The translations under genes and the position numbers were made by a program. From Carpediemonas membranifera (taxonomy: Eukaryota > Fornicata): a DNA stretch of 64,000 nt. The stretch's first letter is position 1; the number at the start of each line of letters is the position of its first letter. Shown here piece by piece: positions 27,803 to 36,298 of this stretch. The notes beneath the pieces are model-generated. The model did no database searches and was not told the origin of the DNA. It saw nothing but the letters and a program-made list of their open reading frames with translations. The DNA is taken from positions 62,001-126,000 of the forward strand of contig JAHDYR010000006.1 in NCBI GenBank assembly GCA_019828565.1. Direction: 5' to 3'.

Positions 27803-29575
27803 TCACCGCCCCTCTTCCAGCGCCTCTAACCTATCATACTCAACCCTGGCCCATCGATCCCAATCAGTCTGCTCAGGCGCGAATGCGTCGTAATGGAGTG
27901 TGTAAGGATCCCTCTGCTCGAAGGCCATAAGCTTATTGAGGTTGAACAGCACATTGTAGTAATTCCCAGGCATCCCGCTGTCCCTAATCTGCGAAAGACT
28001 AAGTCTCGCGGCCCCGGCCCCGGCCCCAACCATGTCCTGCATCTGGCAGCGGGCGTCGGAGACAGTGATGTCCTCGTGCCCCATGCGTCTAAGACGCTCG
28101 CGCTGTTCCTCGAAGAAATACTCGAAGTCCGCGGACGTGGTGAAGCCGTCACCGTCTCTATCGGCGATGGAGAACCAGTACCGCTGAGAGGGGAGCTGGT
28201 TCTTGTCCTCCTCGGCCAAGATGAACCACACGAAGTCCTCAAAGCCCATCATGCCGGGCACACCGCTGGTGAAACGGCGCGGGACCTCCTGAAAGATCCG
28301 CTCGACGCAACGGGTGGAGAGGGAGTAGTTGCCGTACGCTGCAAGGTCTGTCTCGGACAACAGGTGGTCGTGGTCGCGGTCAAGCTCCCAGAACTTGCAG
28401 TAAATGACGTAAAAGTGCTCATAACTGAAGAATCGAAGCAAGGAGTTGACATCCTCGGTCTGATCGACTTCCTTGAAGGCAGACACCAGCTCCGCCCGAC
28501 GCACATGCCTCGCCTCTAGCCTACCCGTGCAGAACTCATCCGCCATGAAAAATATCCTGCAGATGACGGTGCGAACGAACTTGGTCTGAAACTCGGGCGT
28601 CGTCTTGAGGAACTCAAGCCCGGGGTGTGAATCTAGAAGAATCTCGAGTGGGGGGATGAAATCGTCGAATCCGAGCCACCCTTTCCCATCTGGGGCAAGC
28701 ACTTCGATAAAACGCTCGGCGGCGTCCTTATTGCGCAGCTTAGAGTTATAAAATGCGAGGAACTCATCCTTGGTGACCTTGTATGACTGTGTGCATGCCC
28801 TGAACACTGGTGGGGCAAAGAAACCTGGCAGCTGGCATGTTCCCCGCATGATGAGGTCCCGGAACGCGTAGACTGGGACCTGGCTGCCTCCGCCGGGAAT
28901 ATTCATCGTGTCCTCGAGGCTGAGCTGGGGGAACTGGGCGAAAACGTCCTCTGCCATCTGAAGCTCCGCGGTTGTCTCCATGGGGGGTTTCCGGAACGTT
29001 GCCGGGTCGTATATGGCCGGCAGTGAGGCAGCTTCTTCTCTAAGCTCGTCTAATCTCGCTGATCCGAGGACTATCTGCTCTGGAATGGGTCGTGGTGACA
29101 TGATGGGCGTCTGGCCGGGCGACTGCAGCTGAGTCACGAGGCTAGGCGGACTCAGGCCAGGACTGAGCGGCAGAGGCGTGCCGTCGGGGTCAATGGCCTC
29201 GTACTTCTCATGATTGGTGGCGGGGGGCGAGGCCGTAGACGTTGGTGAGATGGGGGGCTTGTCGCGGCGTACCTTCGGAGAGCTTGGGGGCATTTCTGGA
29301 AGGGCCTTCTTCATTGGAGAGTCCGAAAGGTTCTGCATAGCGACAATGGAAGCAGGGCCTCCCTTTTTGGCAGCTTCAAATAGTTCTTTGACGGTTTCGA
29401 GCGTTTCATCCTGGCTGAGGAACTTAAACAGCAACTCATTCAGCTTGCTTCGCGAATATTGTTGTCCACTCAATCCCCGTGGCCGCGCAAACATTTTATC
29501 TGCGCTTTGGCTGTCGGTGTAAGTCCGTTGTAAGCCAGCTTTGGCCAGTGGTGCCTTAGCCTGCACATCTGACAT
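27803..29575 (-). CDS. PPP2R3: Protein phosphatase 2A regulatory subunit B''
   Basis: The product is a 590-residue EF-hand-type targeting subunit of PP2A. The N-terminal 230 residues are Ser/Pro-rich and variable. The conserved core begins at about residue 240 and includes FVRTVICRIFFMADE, YEHFYVIYCKFWELDRDHDH, GVPGMMGFEDFVWFILAEED, a canonical EF loop DRDGDGFTTSADFEYFFEE, and FNLNKLMAFEQRDPYTLHYD, all close to animal and plant B''. Calcium should tune its binding to the PP2A scaffold. The start is the ATG at 29575; the longer frame begins only with a GTG. Confidence 0.95.
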   Translation of the reverse strand: MSDVQAKAPLAKAGLQRTYTDSQSADKMFARPRGLSGQQYSRSKLNELLFKFLSQDETLETVKELFEAAKKGGPASIVAMQNLSDSPMKKALPEMPPSSPKVRRDKPPISPTSTASPPATNHEKYEAIDPDGTPLPLSPGLSPPSLVTQLQSPGQTPIMSPRPIPEQIVLGSARLDELREEAASLPAIYDPATFRKPPMETTAELQMAEDVFAQFPQLSLEDTMNIPGGGSQVPVYAFRDLIMRGTCQLPGFFAPPVFRACTQSYKVTKDEFLAFYNSKLRNKDAAERFIEVLAPDGKGWLGFDDFIPPLEILLDSHPGLEFLKTTPEFQTKFVRTVICRIFFMADEFCTGRLEARHVRRAELVSAFKEVDQTEDVNSLLRFFSYEHFYVIYCKFWELDRDHDHLLSETDLAAYGNYSLSTRCVERIFQEVPRRFTSGVPGMMGFEDFVWFILAEEDKNQLPSQRYWFSIADRDGDGFTTSADFEYFFEEQRERLRRMGHEDITVSDARCQMQDMVGAGAGAARLSLSQIRDSGMPGNYYNVLFNLNKLMAFEQRDPYTLHYDAFAPEQTDWDRWARVEYDRLEALEEGR

Positions 29576-29684
29576 CAGGACGGTGAAAGCCCACAGCACG
29601 CCCCTTTCTCCTACATAGCCTCACACCCAGCTCGTAAATTCTGCGCGCCGGGATTTAAAATGTACAGATTACAGGAGAGCCGCC

Positions 29685-30068
29685 TCACCGCAAAAAGCGC
29701 TCAAGTTGCGCAACATATTCCTTCTCCTCGGAAATCTGTGCGTCGAGTTTGGCAAGCTCCGCGTTCGCGAGAGTGTCGGCGACGTCGTGCTGGATCCTTG
29801 TCCCCCAAAGCTGTGTGAGTCGTGGAAATGCAGGTACAAACTGCTCTCTTTTCAAATTCCACTTGCTTGGAAGTGGCTGTGAGGAATGTAAGAATCTGCT
29901 TGGCTGTGACAATGAAGGATTCGTTGTCTGTGTGAGGAATTTTCGTGGAAACGCACCCTTGACGAAGCTCAGTGCTTCAGAGACAAGCTGCTTGGCCTCT
30001 TCTGCCTTATCGGGATCAATAATCCTAAGTTCGTTGTTCTCATCGAAGAATAACCCCAGGTTCTCCAT
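29685..30068 (-). CDS. IFT20: Intraflagellar transport protein IFT20
   Basis: The gene has three exons: 30068-29957, 29927-29842 and 29810-29685, with introns of 29 nt (GTGCGT...CTCACACAG) and 31 nt (GTTTGT...CTCACACAG). The 107-residue product begins MENLGLFFDENNELRIIDPD, the hallmark of IFT20, and continues as one long coiled coil. IFT20 is an IFT-B subunit that carries membrane proteins from Golgi to flagellum. Removing both introns restores one frame with family length; either exon frame alone does not. It is divergently arranged with the cullin gene, the two ATGs being 137 bp apart. Confidence 0.85.
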   Translation of the reverse strand: MENLGLFFDENNELRIIDPDKAEEAKQLVSEALSFVKGAFPRKFLTQTTNPSLSQPSRFLHSSQPLPSKWNLKREQFVPAFPRLTQLWGTRIQHDVADTLANAELAKLDAQISEEKEYVAQLERFLR

Positions 30069-30205
30069 ATTTGCGGATTTGCTTTTCAAGCAGTTTAACG
30101 TTCATCTCGCGAAGTCAGCTAAATACCCTAGCCAGAGACCCACACCCGTCCAGCACAGCCATAGACAACGATATCGCTTCACTGCATCATTTATATGAGC
30201 CATAA

Positions 30206-32428
30206 ATGACAAACCCTGAAGACGAACCCATGAGAACAAGCGCAGGTAAGGCAGGAGCAAGACGACTGAAAGCCCCGAACGCAGGAAAGACACCCCAAGA
30301 GCTTTGGTCTCGTGTAGAGACAGCTCTTCGCTCTGTCCTTCGTCTTGCCCACTCCGATTTGAAGTTTGAGGAGAACTACAGCCTCATCTACCAGCTGACA
30401 CAGCTCAAGCAGTATGAGATTATGTGCAATGGCTTTGACACCGTTGTTGGCGAGCACATCAGCTCAGTTTTCCTCCCTCGCATCAAGGAGGCCCTGAACG
30501 ACGAGTCCGACGACGACATTCTCACGGTCGTTGCCGACTGCTGGTCCACACATGAACAGTCCATGGCTGTTGCCCAGAACCTCTTCTTCTTCGCCGACCG
30601 CCAGCTTGCACAGACACGGAAGTCTACCACGATGACTCGAGGGATGTCTCTCTTCGCCAGCACCGTCCTTGATGAACCCACGACACAGGCACTGAATGAG
30701 CTGTTCAAGGCAAACCTCGACGCTATGCGGCAGGGCTCTGCTGTCTCGAGTGCGGCCATGCGAACCATCACTCATATGTACGCCGTCCTTGCAGAGAAGG
30801 CTCGGCCCCAGCTGGCAAAGGATGTACACCAGCTCATCATTGCCAATGTGTCCGCCGCACATGCCGCCCTGGCTGCCGATCAGTACGGGTTGAACACACC
30901 TATTGAGAAGATTTTGTCATTGACAAATGATTCTGTGGTCGCCGAGTCAGCCCTGCTTGCCGGACTTGCCGTCAACCAGGAGACCATCACCCAGGCCGCC
31001 CAGGCTGTCAAGGGGGCCTGGCTCTTCTCCCACAGAGAGACGCTTCTCGGAGACGACGGCTGCGTCCGCCTGGTCGAGTCGAGCGACGTCTCCGCCTTAT
31101 GCAAGTTCGCAGAGCTAACCGCGACAGACGCGGAGACCACCGCAGCGTTCGAGCAGCTCATCTCCGCCCGCATAGTGTCTACTGGCATGGGTGTGCTCCA
31201 CTCGGAACGGAGGCTTGACCCAATTTGGGTCGTCACAGAGCTGGTCGAATTACTCAAAAAGTACGAAACCCTCTGTGCCGCTATTAGCGAGGGTGTCGTT
31301 GCCACGAGGCTCCGTGCCCGCATGTACCGGTCGTTCCAGACTGTTGTGGATGCCACACCCTCGGTTAAGATCAACTTTAACGAGTACCTTGCCTTGTTCC
31401 TGGACTCTGTGGTGAAACTGAAGGAGGATTGTACCGATCGGGTGAATGCAGCCCTTGATTTGCTTCGATTCCCCACGGATAAGGCTGCTTTCCTAAAACT
31501 GCACGCCCAACTCCTTGCCCGCCGTCTGTTGGGTGGGCGGTACACCAACACAGACGCAGAGAAGCTGGCGGTATCACGACTCCGCAAAGAGTGTGGTCTG
31601 GCCGCCGTCGAGTCGTACTACACGATGGCACGGGACATCTCCGCCTCGCAGGCAATCGCAAGCAAGTGGAGGGAAACTAGCGCCGTCCAGGACGCTCTGC
31701 AGTTCGATACCCGCGTCCTGACGAAGGCTGCATGGCCAAAGACGGTCGTCTCCACTGAAACGGCGCTAGGTTGCCTCCCTGACGACGTGGCGGCCATGAT
31801 GGGCGGTTTCAAGATTTGGTTTGAGAAGACGCACGAGCATAGGACAGTGGACTTCAGCCTCGTCGCTGGGACCGCCGCAGTCGAAGTGCAGTTTAAGCCC
31901 GGTGAGAGCGTGCAGCTCGTGCTCTCGACCGGTATGTATCTTGTAGTGGATCTGTTCAATTCCAGAGATTCGATTGAGTTTTCCGATATCTGCGACTCAC
32001 TCCACCCGTTCCCAGAATTCGAGGTCCGCACTGCTCTGCTTTCCCTCACAAATCCCGACATTGGCGGGGTTCTCATCCAAAGCCCAGCTGGAGACATCAC
32101 CAAGCACACCAAATTCACCCTGAACACGGAGTTTACCTCCAAATCTAAGCGGGTTCGCATCCCTGTTGTGTCACCTGAGGGCGTGGCGAAGTCTTCTTCT
32201 GTTGAACACCAAGCCCTAATCAAACAGGATAATTTGATCGATTCTGTGATTGTACGCGTCATGAAGAAGTACCGGACACAATCATACCATGATCTCGTTG
32301 AAACAGTGCAGGCCGAGCTCGGCGAGAGGTGTGACCCCACGGTCACCGCTATCAAGGCGAGGGTGGAAGGGCTCATTGAGTTTGAGTACATCAGACGGGA
32401 GGGCGATGATCTCGTGTATGTCCCATGA
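30206..32428 (+). CDS. Cullin (CUL3/CUL1-type) ubiquitin-ligase scaffold
   Basis: The product is a 740-residue scaffold of a cullin-RING ligase. N-terminal cullin repeats occupy about residues 30-380. The cullin-homology domain follows with FNEYLALFLDSVVKL, LLARRLLGG and a winged helix. The neddylation site is in IVRVMKKYRTQSYHDLV, and the end IEFEYIRREGDDLVYVP matches the invariant I-x-R-x-Y-(I/L)-x-R tail. It would recruit an RBX-type RING protein; one is encoded at 61202-61588. The start context is CATAAATG, also seen before the LRR gene. No intron. Confidence 0.92.
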   Translation: MTNPEDEPMRTSAGKAGARRLKAPNAGKTPQELWSRVETALRSVLRLAHSDLKFEENYSLIYQLTQLKQYEIMCNGFDTVVGEHISSVFLPRIKEALNDESDDDILTVVADCWSTHEQSMAVAQNLFFFADRQLAQTRKSTTMTRGMSLFASTVLDEPTTQALNELFKANLDAMRQGSAVSSAAMRTITHMYAVLAEKARPQLAKDVHQLIIANVSAAHAALAADQYGLNTPIEKILSLTNDSVVAESALLAGLAVNQETITQAAQAVKGAWLFSHRETLLGDDGCVRLVESSDVSALCKFAELTATDAETTAAFEQLISARIVSTGMGVLHSERRLDPIWVVTELVELLKKYETLCAAISEGVVATRLRARMYRSFQTVVDATPSVKINFNEYLALFLDSVVKLKEDCTDRVNAALDLLRFPTDKAAFLKLHAQLLARRLLGGRYTNTDAEKLAVSRLRKECGLAAVESYYTMARDISASQAIASKWRETSAVQDALQFDTRVLTKAAWPKTVVSTETALGCLPDDVAAMMGGFKIWFEKTHEHRTVDFSLVAGTAAVEVQFKPGESVQLVLSTGMYLVVDLFNSRDSIEFSDICDSLHPFPEFEVRTALLSLTNPDIGGVLIQSPAGDITKHTKFTLNTEFTSKSKRVRIPVVSPEGVAKSSSVEHQALIKQDNLIDSVIVRVMKKYRTQSYHDLVETVQAELGERCDPTVTAIKARVEGLIEFEYIRREGDDLVYVP

Positions 32429-32447
32429 TTAGGGCGGGCCAGAATGA

Positions 32448-32453
32448 AGTAAA
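32448..32453 (+). terminator. AGTAAA poly(A)-like signal after cullin
   Basis: AGTAAATG lies 20 nt after the cullin stop codon. It is one of several AGTAAA copies positioned just past stop codons in this window. Confidence 0.4.
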
Positions 32454-32555
32454 TGCTGGAGTCGTGCAGGTTTGACTGAACTCTTAGATTACGAGGTAGA
32501 TTTCGAAAACACGATATATTTACTGTTATACCGAGTATATACATGTATCCACAGC

Positions 32556-33005
32556 TTACTGGGACCGGGCTTCACGGCGGGCCTTCTCCTTGTCGAATTC
32601 CTGGCGGGCGGCGAGGACAGCCTCACGCTGCGCCTTGAGCTCCTGCTCGGTGTTAGTGATCTTCTCTTGAACAGAGTCGCTGTGTGAGACGATTGGGTGG
32701 GTTGGAAACGAACAGAGAAGTCTCGATGCGCTCGATACGGCTGTTGACGTCGCTGCGGGCCTCCTCCACGGAAGTAGTCGCGAGGACAGAGCCAGTGCGC
32801 TTGTAGATGGTAGAATCCTCACCCATCTTCGCGAGCTCGTTCTTCACAAGCTTGTTCTCGTTGAACTGAGCGATAAGGGTCTCGCGATCAGTGGCGAGCT
32901 TCGTGAAACCTTTGTAAGAGTTAGCTAAAAGAAAATCGTACATTGCTCGATGTTTTGGAGCTTCTCATGTGCTTTTTGGAACCTCTCACCTGACGCAGAG
33001 CTCAT
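32556..33005 (-). CDS. PFDN6: Prefoldin subunit 6
   Basis: The gene has three exons: 33005-32942, 32909-32714 and 32679-32556, with introns of 32 nt (GTACGA...CTTACAAAG) and 34 nt (GTTCGT...CTCACACAG). The 127-residue beta-type prefoldin subunit has an N-terminal helix, the family core FNENKLVKNELAKMGEDSTI followed by YKRTGSVL, and a C-terminal coiled-coil helix. Prefoldin delivers actin and tubulin to the CCT chaperonin. The first intron has a weak donor and an acceptor with AAAG, so its exact ends are less sure than the second. Confidence 0.85.
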
Positions 33006-33092
33006 GCTTACGCTTTGACGCTTCCTAAAGTGGCAAAAGTGCGAAAATGTTTGTCAGTTCTCGGATGTGTGAGCAGAGAGATATTGGCCACC

Positions 33093-33320
33093 TCAGGCTG
33101 ATGTTGTAGTAGTCAGTGGACAAATAGTCGCGGCTTGAGTAGTCTGGCGTGGTCGACCAGGCGGGGTGATGAATAACATTGACTGAATAATTGACTGGAA
33201 TTGTCTGACGCTAATGGAGCTAATATGCCTTATTATCATCACAGCCGACTCTTCCGCCGTGTCCCATGTCACGAAACGCTTCTTGCTGGGCGGCCTATGA
33301 ACATCCGTCCCATCGGCCAT
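33093..33320 (-). CDS. Small hypothetical protein, structure uncertain
   Basis: The ATG-started frame at 33320 gives MADGTDVHRPPSKKRFV and runs 75 codons. An acceptor-like ATTATTCAG, identical in nine bases to the first cyclophilin intron, occurs inside it near 33185. If it is used with the GTTTCG at about 33275 as donor, the frame switches to one reading TPDYSSRDYLSTDYYNISLR and ends at 33025, 19 bp before prefoldin 6. I cannot decide between the two models and recognise no family. Confidence 0.3.
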   Translation of the reverse strand: MADGTDVHRPPSKKRFVTWDTAEESAVMIIRHISSISVRQFQSIIQSMLFITPPGRPRQTTQAATICPLTTTTSA

Positions 33321-33358
33321 ACCCGTGGGTCACAGAGCAAGAAACATGAACGCGTCAT

Positions 33359-34006
33359 TTAAGCAGTAAGCTCGCCGCAGTCGCTGATAACGACGGGCTT
33401 GGAGGTCACGCCAGAGCCAGAGCCGACCTTCTCGACGCGCTTGACGACGTCCATGCCGTCAATGACCTTGCCGAACACGACGTGCTTGCCGTCGAGCCAG
33501 GGGCAGGCGACGGTGGTGATGAAGAACTGGGAGCCGTTGGTGTTGGGGCCGGCGTTGGCCATGGAGAGGACACCAACAGTGTTCTTGAGCTTGAAGTTCT
33601 CGTCACGGAACTTCTCACCGTAGATGGACTCACCGCCGGTGCCGTTGCCGCGGGTGCTGTGTTAGAGATCGCGGTTGTGAGTCAGGGAGTACAAACAAGT
33701 CACCGCCCTGGAGCATGAACTCAGGGATAACACGGTGGAAGGAGCTGCCCTTATAGTGGAGGGGCTTGCCGGACTTGCCAACACCCTTCTCACCAGTGCA
33801 GAGGCAGCGGAAGTTCTCGGCAGTCTTAGGAACTACGTCGGCGAAAAGCTCGAAGGTGATGCGGCCGGCAGCCTGGCCGCCGATAGTAACTGAATAATGA
33901 CAATGGGAAAGGACAAACCGTCTACGTAAGAAATAGCTACTGTAGCTCTACAATCTGTTGAGCTACACTAACGGCACGAACCAAAGAACACAGTGGGGTT
34001 AACCAT
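33359..34006 (-). CDS. Cyclophilin A-type peptidyl-prolyl isomerase
   Basis: The gene has three exons: 34006-33982, 33889-33697 and 33656-33359. The introns are 92 nt (GTTCGT...ATTATTCAG) and 40 nt (GTTTGT...CTAACACAG). The 171-residue single-domain isomerase catalyses cis-trans prolyl isomerisation. The catalytic arginine is in [33 protein letters not shown] follows across the second splice, and the cyclosporin-binding tryptophan is in [12 protein letters not shown]. Splicing joins GGDF to TRGNG, which is invariant in the family and makes the second intron secure. A second possible donor (GTTAGT) follows the first in intron 1. Confidence 0.95.
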
Positions 34007-34036
34007 GTCGAAAGCGAAGATGGTTGATTGTCAACT

Positions 34037-34048
34037 TTTTTCATGCAA
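34037..34048 (-). promoter_or_regulatory. Shared upstream motif TTGCATGAAAAA (copy 3)
   Basis: It lies about 31 bp upstream of the cyclophilin ATG. Here it reads TTGCATGAAAAAA on the gene's own strand, the opposite orientation to copies 1 and 2. Confidence 0.3.
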
Positions 34049-34210
34049 CAAAAAAATCTGATCGACCAGGCGCACTTCATGCACCCTGGGACCGAAATCC
34101 ATTGGAATCAGACGCGGTTAGCCCTGCCATGTCTTTCAAGCAGGCAATAATACTTCCGCGTCATTCATTTCAATCCGTCACTCAACGCGTTTTAAGAGAC
34201 AATCCGGTGC

Positions 34211-34849
34211 TCACATAAAATCGTACTCGTCAACGCCGTCAAACTCGTCGATGGCGCGAGAGGGTCCGCGGCCGCTGATGTTGACGCTGACACGGCCCTT
34301 GGTGTTCTTGGGCTTGGGCTTCGACTTGCCCTTGCGGCGGGACTTCTTCTTGGCATCCACGGTCTCGTTGTGGATGACGGAGCAGATGTCGACCATCTCC
34401 TTCGTGTCATCGGTGTCAGTGGTGTCGGCAAACACTCCGCGGAGGATGCGCTTCATCATGGGGATGAAGAGAAGCTCGTTGTCGCGGGTGTTGTAGTTGC
34501 GGAGCTTCGCGGAGATGAGGTCAGCAAGCTTGTCGAACTCAGCGCCGGTCTTGGGGTCCATCTCTTCGAAGGGAATGCCACTGATGTCGGCACCGTCACG
34601 GTCGTCAATGCCGTCGAGGAGGTCTTTGGCCTGCTCCATGGCACCAAGCTCAATGCGGCGAATCTCAGCAGCCCTGACATCATCCTCATCGAGGTCATCT
34701 TCTGCCAGTTCACCATCAAACTGCTCACGGGCACGTTCAGGCTTTTTCGGCTCAGGCTTTTTGGTAGCCACAGGCTTCTTGGTCTCGATTTCTCCAAGGA
34801 AATCGTCCTCGTCAAAGGATTCGTTCTCCCAATCCTCCAGATCAGACAT
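34211..34849 (-). CDS. EIF3J: Translation initiation factor eIF3 subunit J
   Basis: The product is a 212-residue acidic protein that helps load the 40S subunit and recycle ribosomes. It starts MSDLEDWENESFDEDDF, has a central helical core (EFDKLADLISAKLRNYNTRD, then FIPMMKRILRGVFADT), and a lysine-rich stretch followed by the conserved C-terminus VDEYDFM, which inserts into the ribosomal decoding centre in other eukaryotes. The ATG at 34849 was chosen over an upstream GTG. No intron. The gene is divergent from the duplicated coiled-coil gene. Confidence 0.9.
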   Translation of the reverse strand: MSDLEDWENESFDEDDFLGEIETKKPVATKKPEPKKPERAREQFDGELAEDDLDEDDVRAAEIRRIELGAMEQAKDLLDGIDDRDGADISGIPFEEMDPKTGAEFDKLADLISAKLRNYNTRDNELLFIPMMKRILRGVFADTTDTDDTKEMVDICSVIHNETVDAKKKSRRKGKSKPKPKNTKGRVSVNISGRGPSRAIDEFDGVDEYDFM

Positions 34850-35114
34850 CACTGCACTGTGTCAATCAAATGATTACTCAGCCAGTCGACACGACAAAGA
34901 CGAAGTTTCGCCTTGTCGTTGGAGGCCAAGACTATTAGATGCCAGGTTCAGTGCTCCGAGACAGCGATTTCGCACAACGCGCGACTGATCAGTATTAACA
35001 CAAAATTTCGCCCCCACGCAACGCGCACACCGCGACACTGTTCAGCAACACTCGCCGCTGCGTCGTGGCGGCCTGCGTCGCCTGTGGCTTAACCTGCGCG
35101 CTGTTTTCACCACC

Positions 35115-36263
35115 ATGTACACCCCGGGTTCTAGCCTGTACTCGCCGTCGCTGCGCACCCCGGGATCTAGATCGCCGCAAATTCCGCGCAGCCCGTCATT
35201 GCAAAGCGCCATGCCGCTGCACACGTCGTCGCTCGGCCGTCTTCTGATCTCCATGAAGTCCCCGAAGCTCGGCGACAGCTACAACGACTTCGTCCAGCAA
35301 GTGAACTCCTCGAAGCTGGAGGCACAGACCGCCAAGCAGGAGAAGGACCTCGCATCGATCGAGGTCGAGGAGCTCAAGCGCCAGCTCGAGGCAGCCCGCA
35401 AGGAGGTCGCCGAGGTCACGCGGCGCGCGGAGCACGCGGAGGGCAAGTACGAGGAACTGCAGAACGCCCTCAGCAACGACCCATCTGTCGAAGTGGCGCT
35501 GCAGAAGATGACCGATCGCGTTGTCAAGGCGCAGGACGAGACGACCGCGCACAAGGCAAAAATCACCGAGTTGCGCACGCGCATCGAGGAGGTGCGGCGC
35601 GAGGACCGCACAGAGGAGCTGCTCGCGAAGGTGCGGGCCCTCGAGGAGGAGCTCGAGCAGCGCCCCAGCGAGGACGAGGTGCACACGATGCAGAGCCAGA
35701 TCAACGACCTCACGATCGAGCTGAGCGGCCGCCCCGAGCTGTCCGAGCTGACGGACGTCCAGCGCGAGCTCGACATGCAGACGCGCGAGGCCGACGCCGC
35801 GCACACCGCGTTGCGGGAGGCGCAGGCGCGCATTACCGCGCGGGCTGGGGAGACGGAGAACCTCGCGGCGAAGTGCACCGCGTTCGCGAAGGAGAACAAG
35901 GACCTGACGCGCGCCGTCGACAGCCTGACGAAGGAGAACGAGAGCCTGAAGTCGCACTGCGCGGTGCTCGAGAAGCGCGTCGAGGAGCTCGCCAAGACGC
36001 TCGACACGGTGGAGTACAACAGCGGGCGCGACATCCGCGAGCTCAAGGCGATGATCAAGGACGCAGACGCGGACCACGCGCGCACCGTCGCCGACCTGAA
36101 CGCCGCCGTCGAGGCCGAGCAGAAGGCGACGACCGTGCAGATCACAGCGCTGCTGGACAGCTTCTACGACGCGCTGGAGCTGAGCTCCGAGCCGATGGCC
36201 CAGGACATCATCAGGACTCTTAACATGCTCGTCCGGACGGGGACGCGCCCCTGCGCGGGCTAA
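35115..36263 (+). CDS. GC-rich coiled-coil protein, left copy
   Basis: The product is 382 residues. The first 45 are Ser/Pro-rich with several SP or TP sites, possible CDK targets (SPSLRTPGSRSPQIPRSP). Residues 55-360 form an almost unbroken coiled coil. It is a structural or cytoskeletal candidate without a recognised family. The codons are markedly GC-rich compared with its neighbours, and both strands carry long antisense open frames as a result. It ends ...RTGTRPCAG after a 2-bp insertion relative to the right copy. The ATG at 35115 is the only plausible start in the left context. It is convergent with the TBC gene, 35 bp between stops. Confidence 0.75.
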   Translation: MYTPGSSLYSPSLRTPGSRSPQIPRSPSLQSAMPLHTSSLGRLLISMKSPKLGDSYNDFVQQVNSSKLEAQTAKQEKDLASIEVEELKRQLEAARKEVAEVTRRAEHAEGKYEELQNALSNDPSVEVALQKMTDRVVKAQDETTAHKAKITELRTRIEEVRREDRTEELLAKVRALEEELEQRPSEDEVHTMQSQINDLTIELSGRPELSELTDVQRELDMQTREADAAHTALREAQARITARAGETENLAAKCTAFAKENKDLTRAVDSLTKENESLKSHCAVLEKRVEELAKTLDTVEYNSGRDIRELKAMIKDADADHARTVADLNAAVEAEQKATTVQITALLDSFYDALELSSEPMAQDIIRTLNMLVRTGTRPCAG

Positions 36264-36272
36264 AGGCCAAGG

Positions 36273-36278
36273 AGTAAA
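36273..36278 (+). terminator. AGTAAA poly(A)-like signal after left coiled-coil copy
   Basis: AGTAAATG lies 9 nt past the stop codon of the left copy. In the right copy the same hexamer contains the stop codon because of the 2-bp length difference. Confidence 0.4.
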
Positions 36279-36298
36279 TGTAACACTACACGGTTTAG

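Noticed and set aside
35196-36145. Antisense frames of 288-293 codons opposite the coiled-coil gene (also in the right arm).
   Set aside because: They arise from GC-rich codons of the sense gene, have repetitive Arg/Leu/Ser composition, and appear identically in both copies because the DNA is duplicated.
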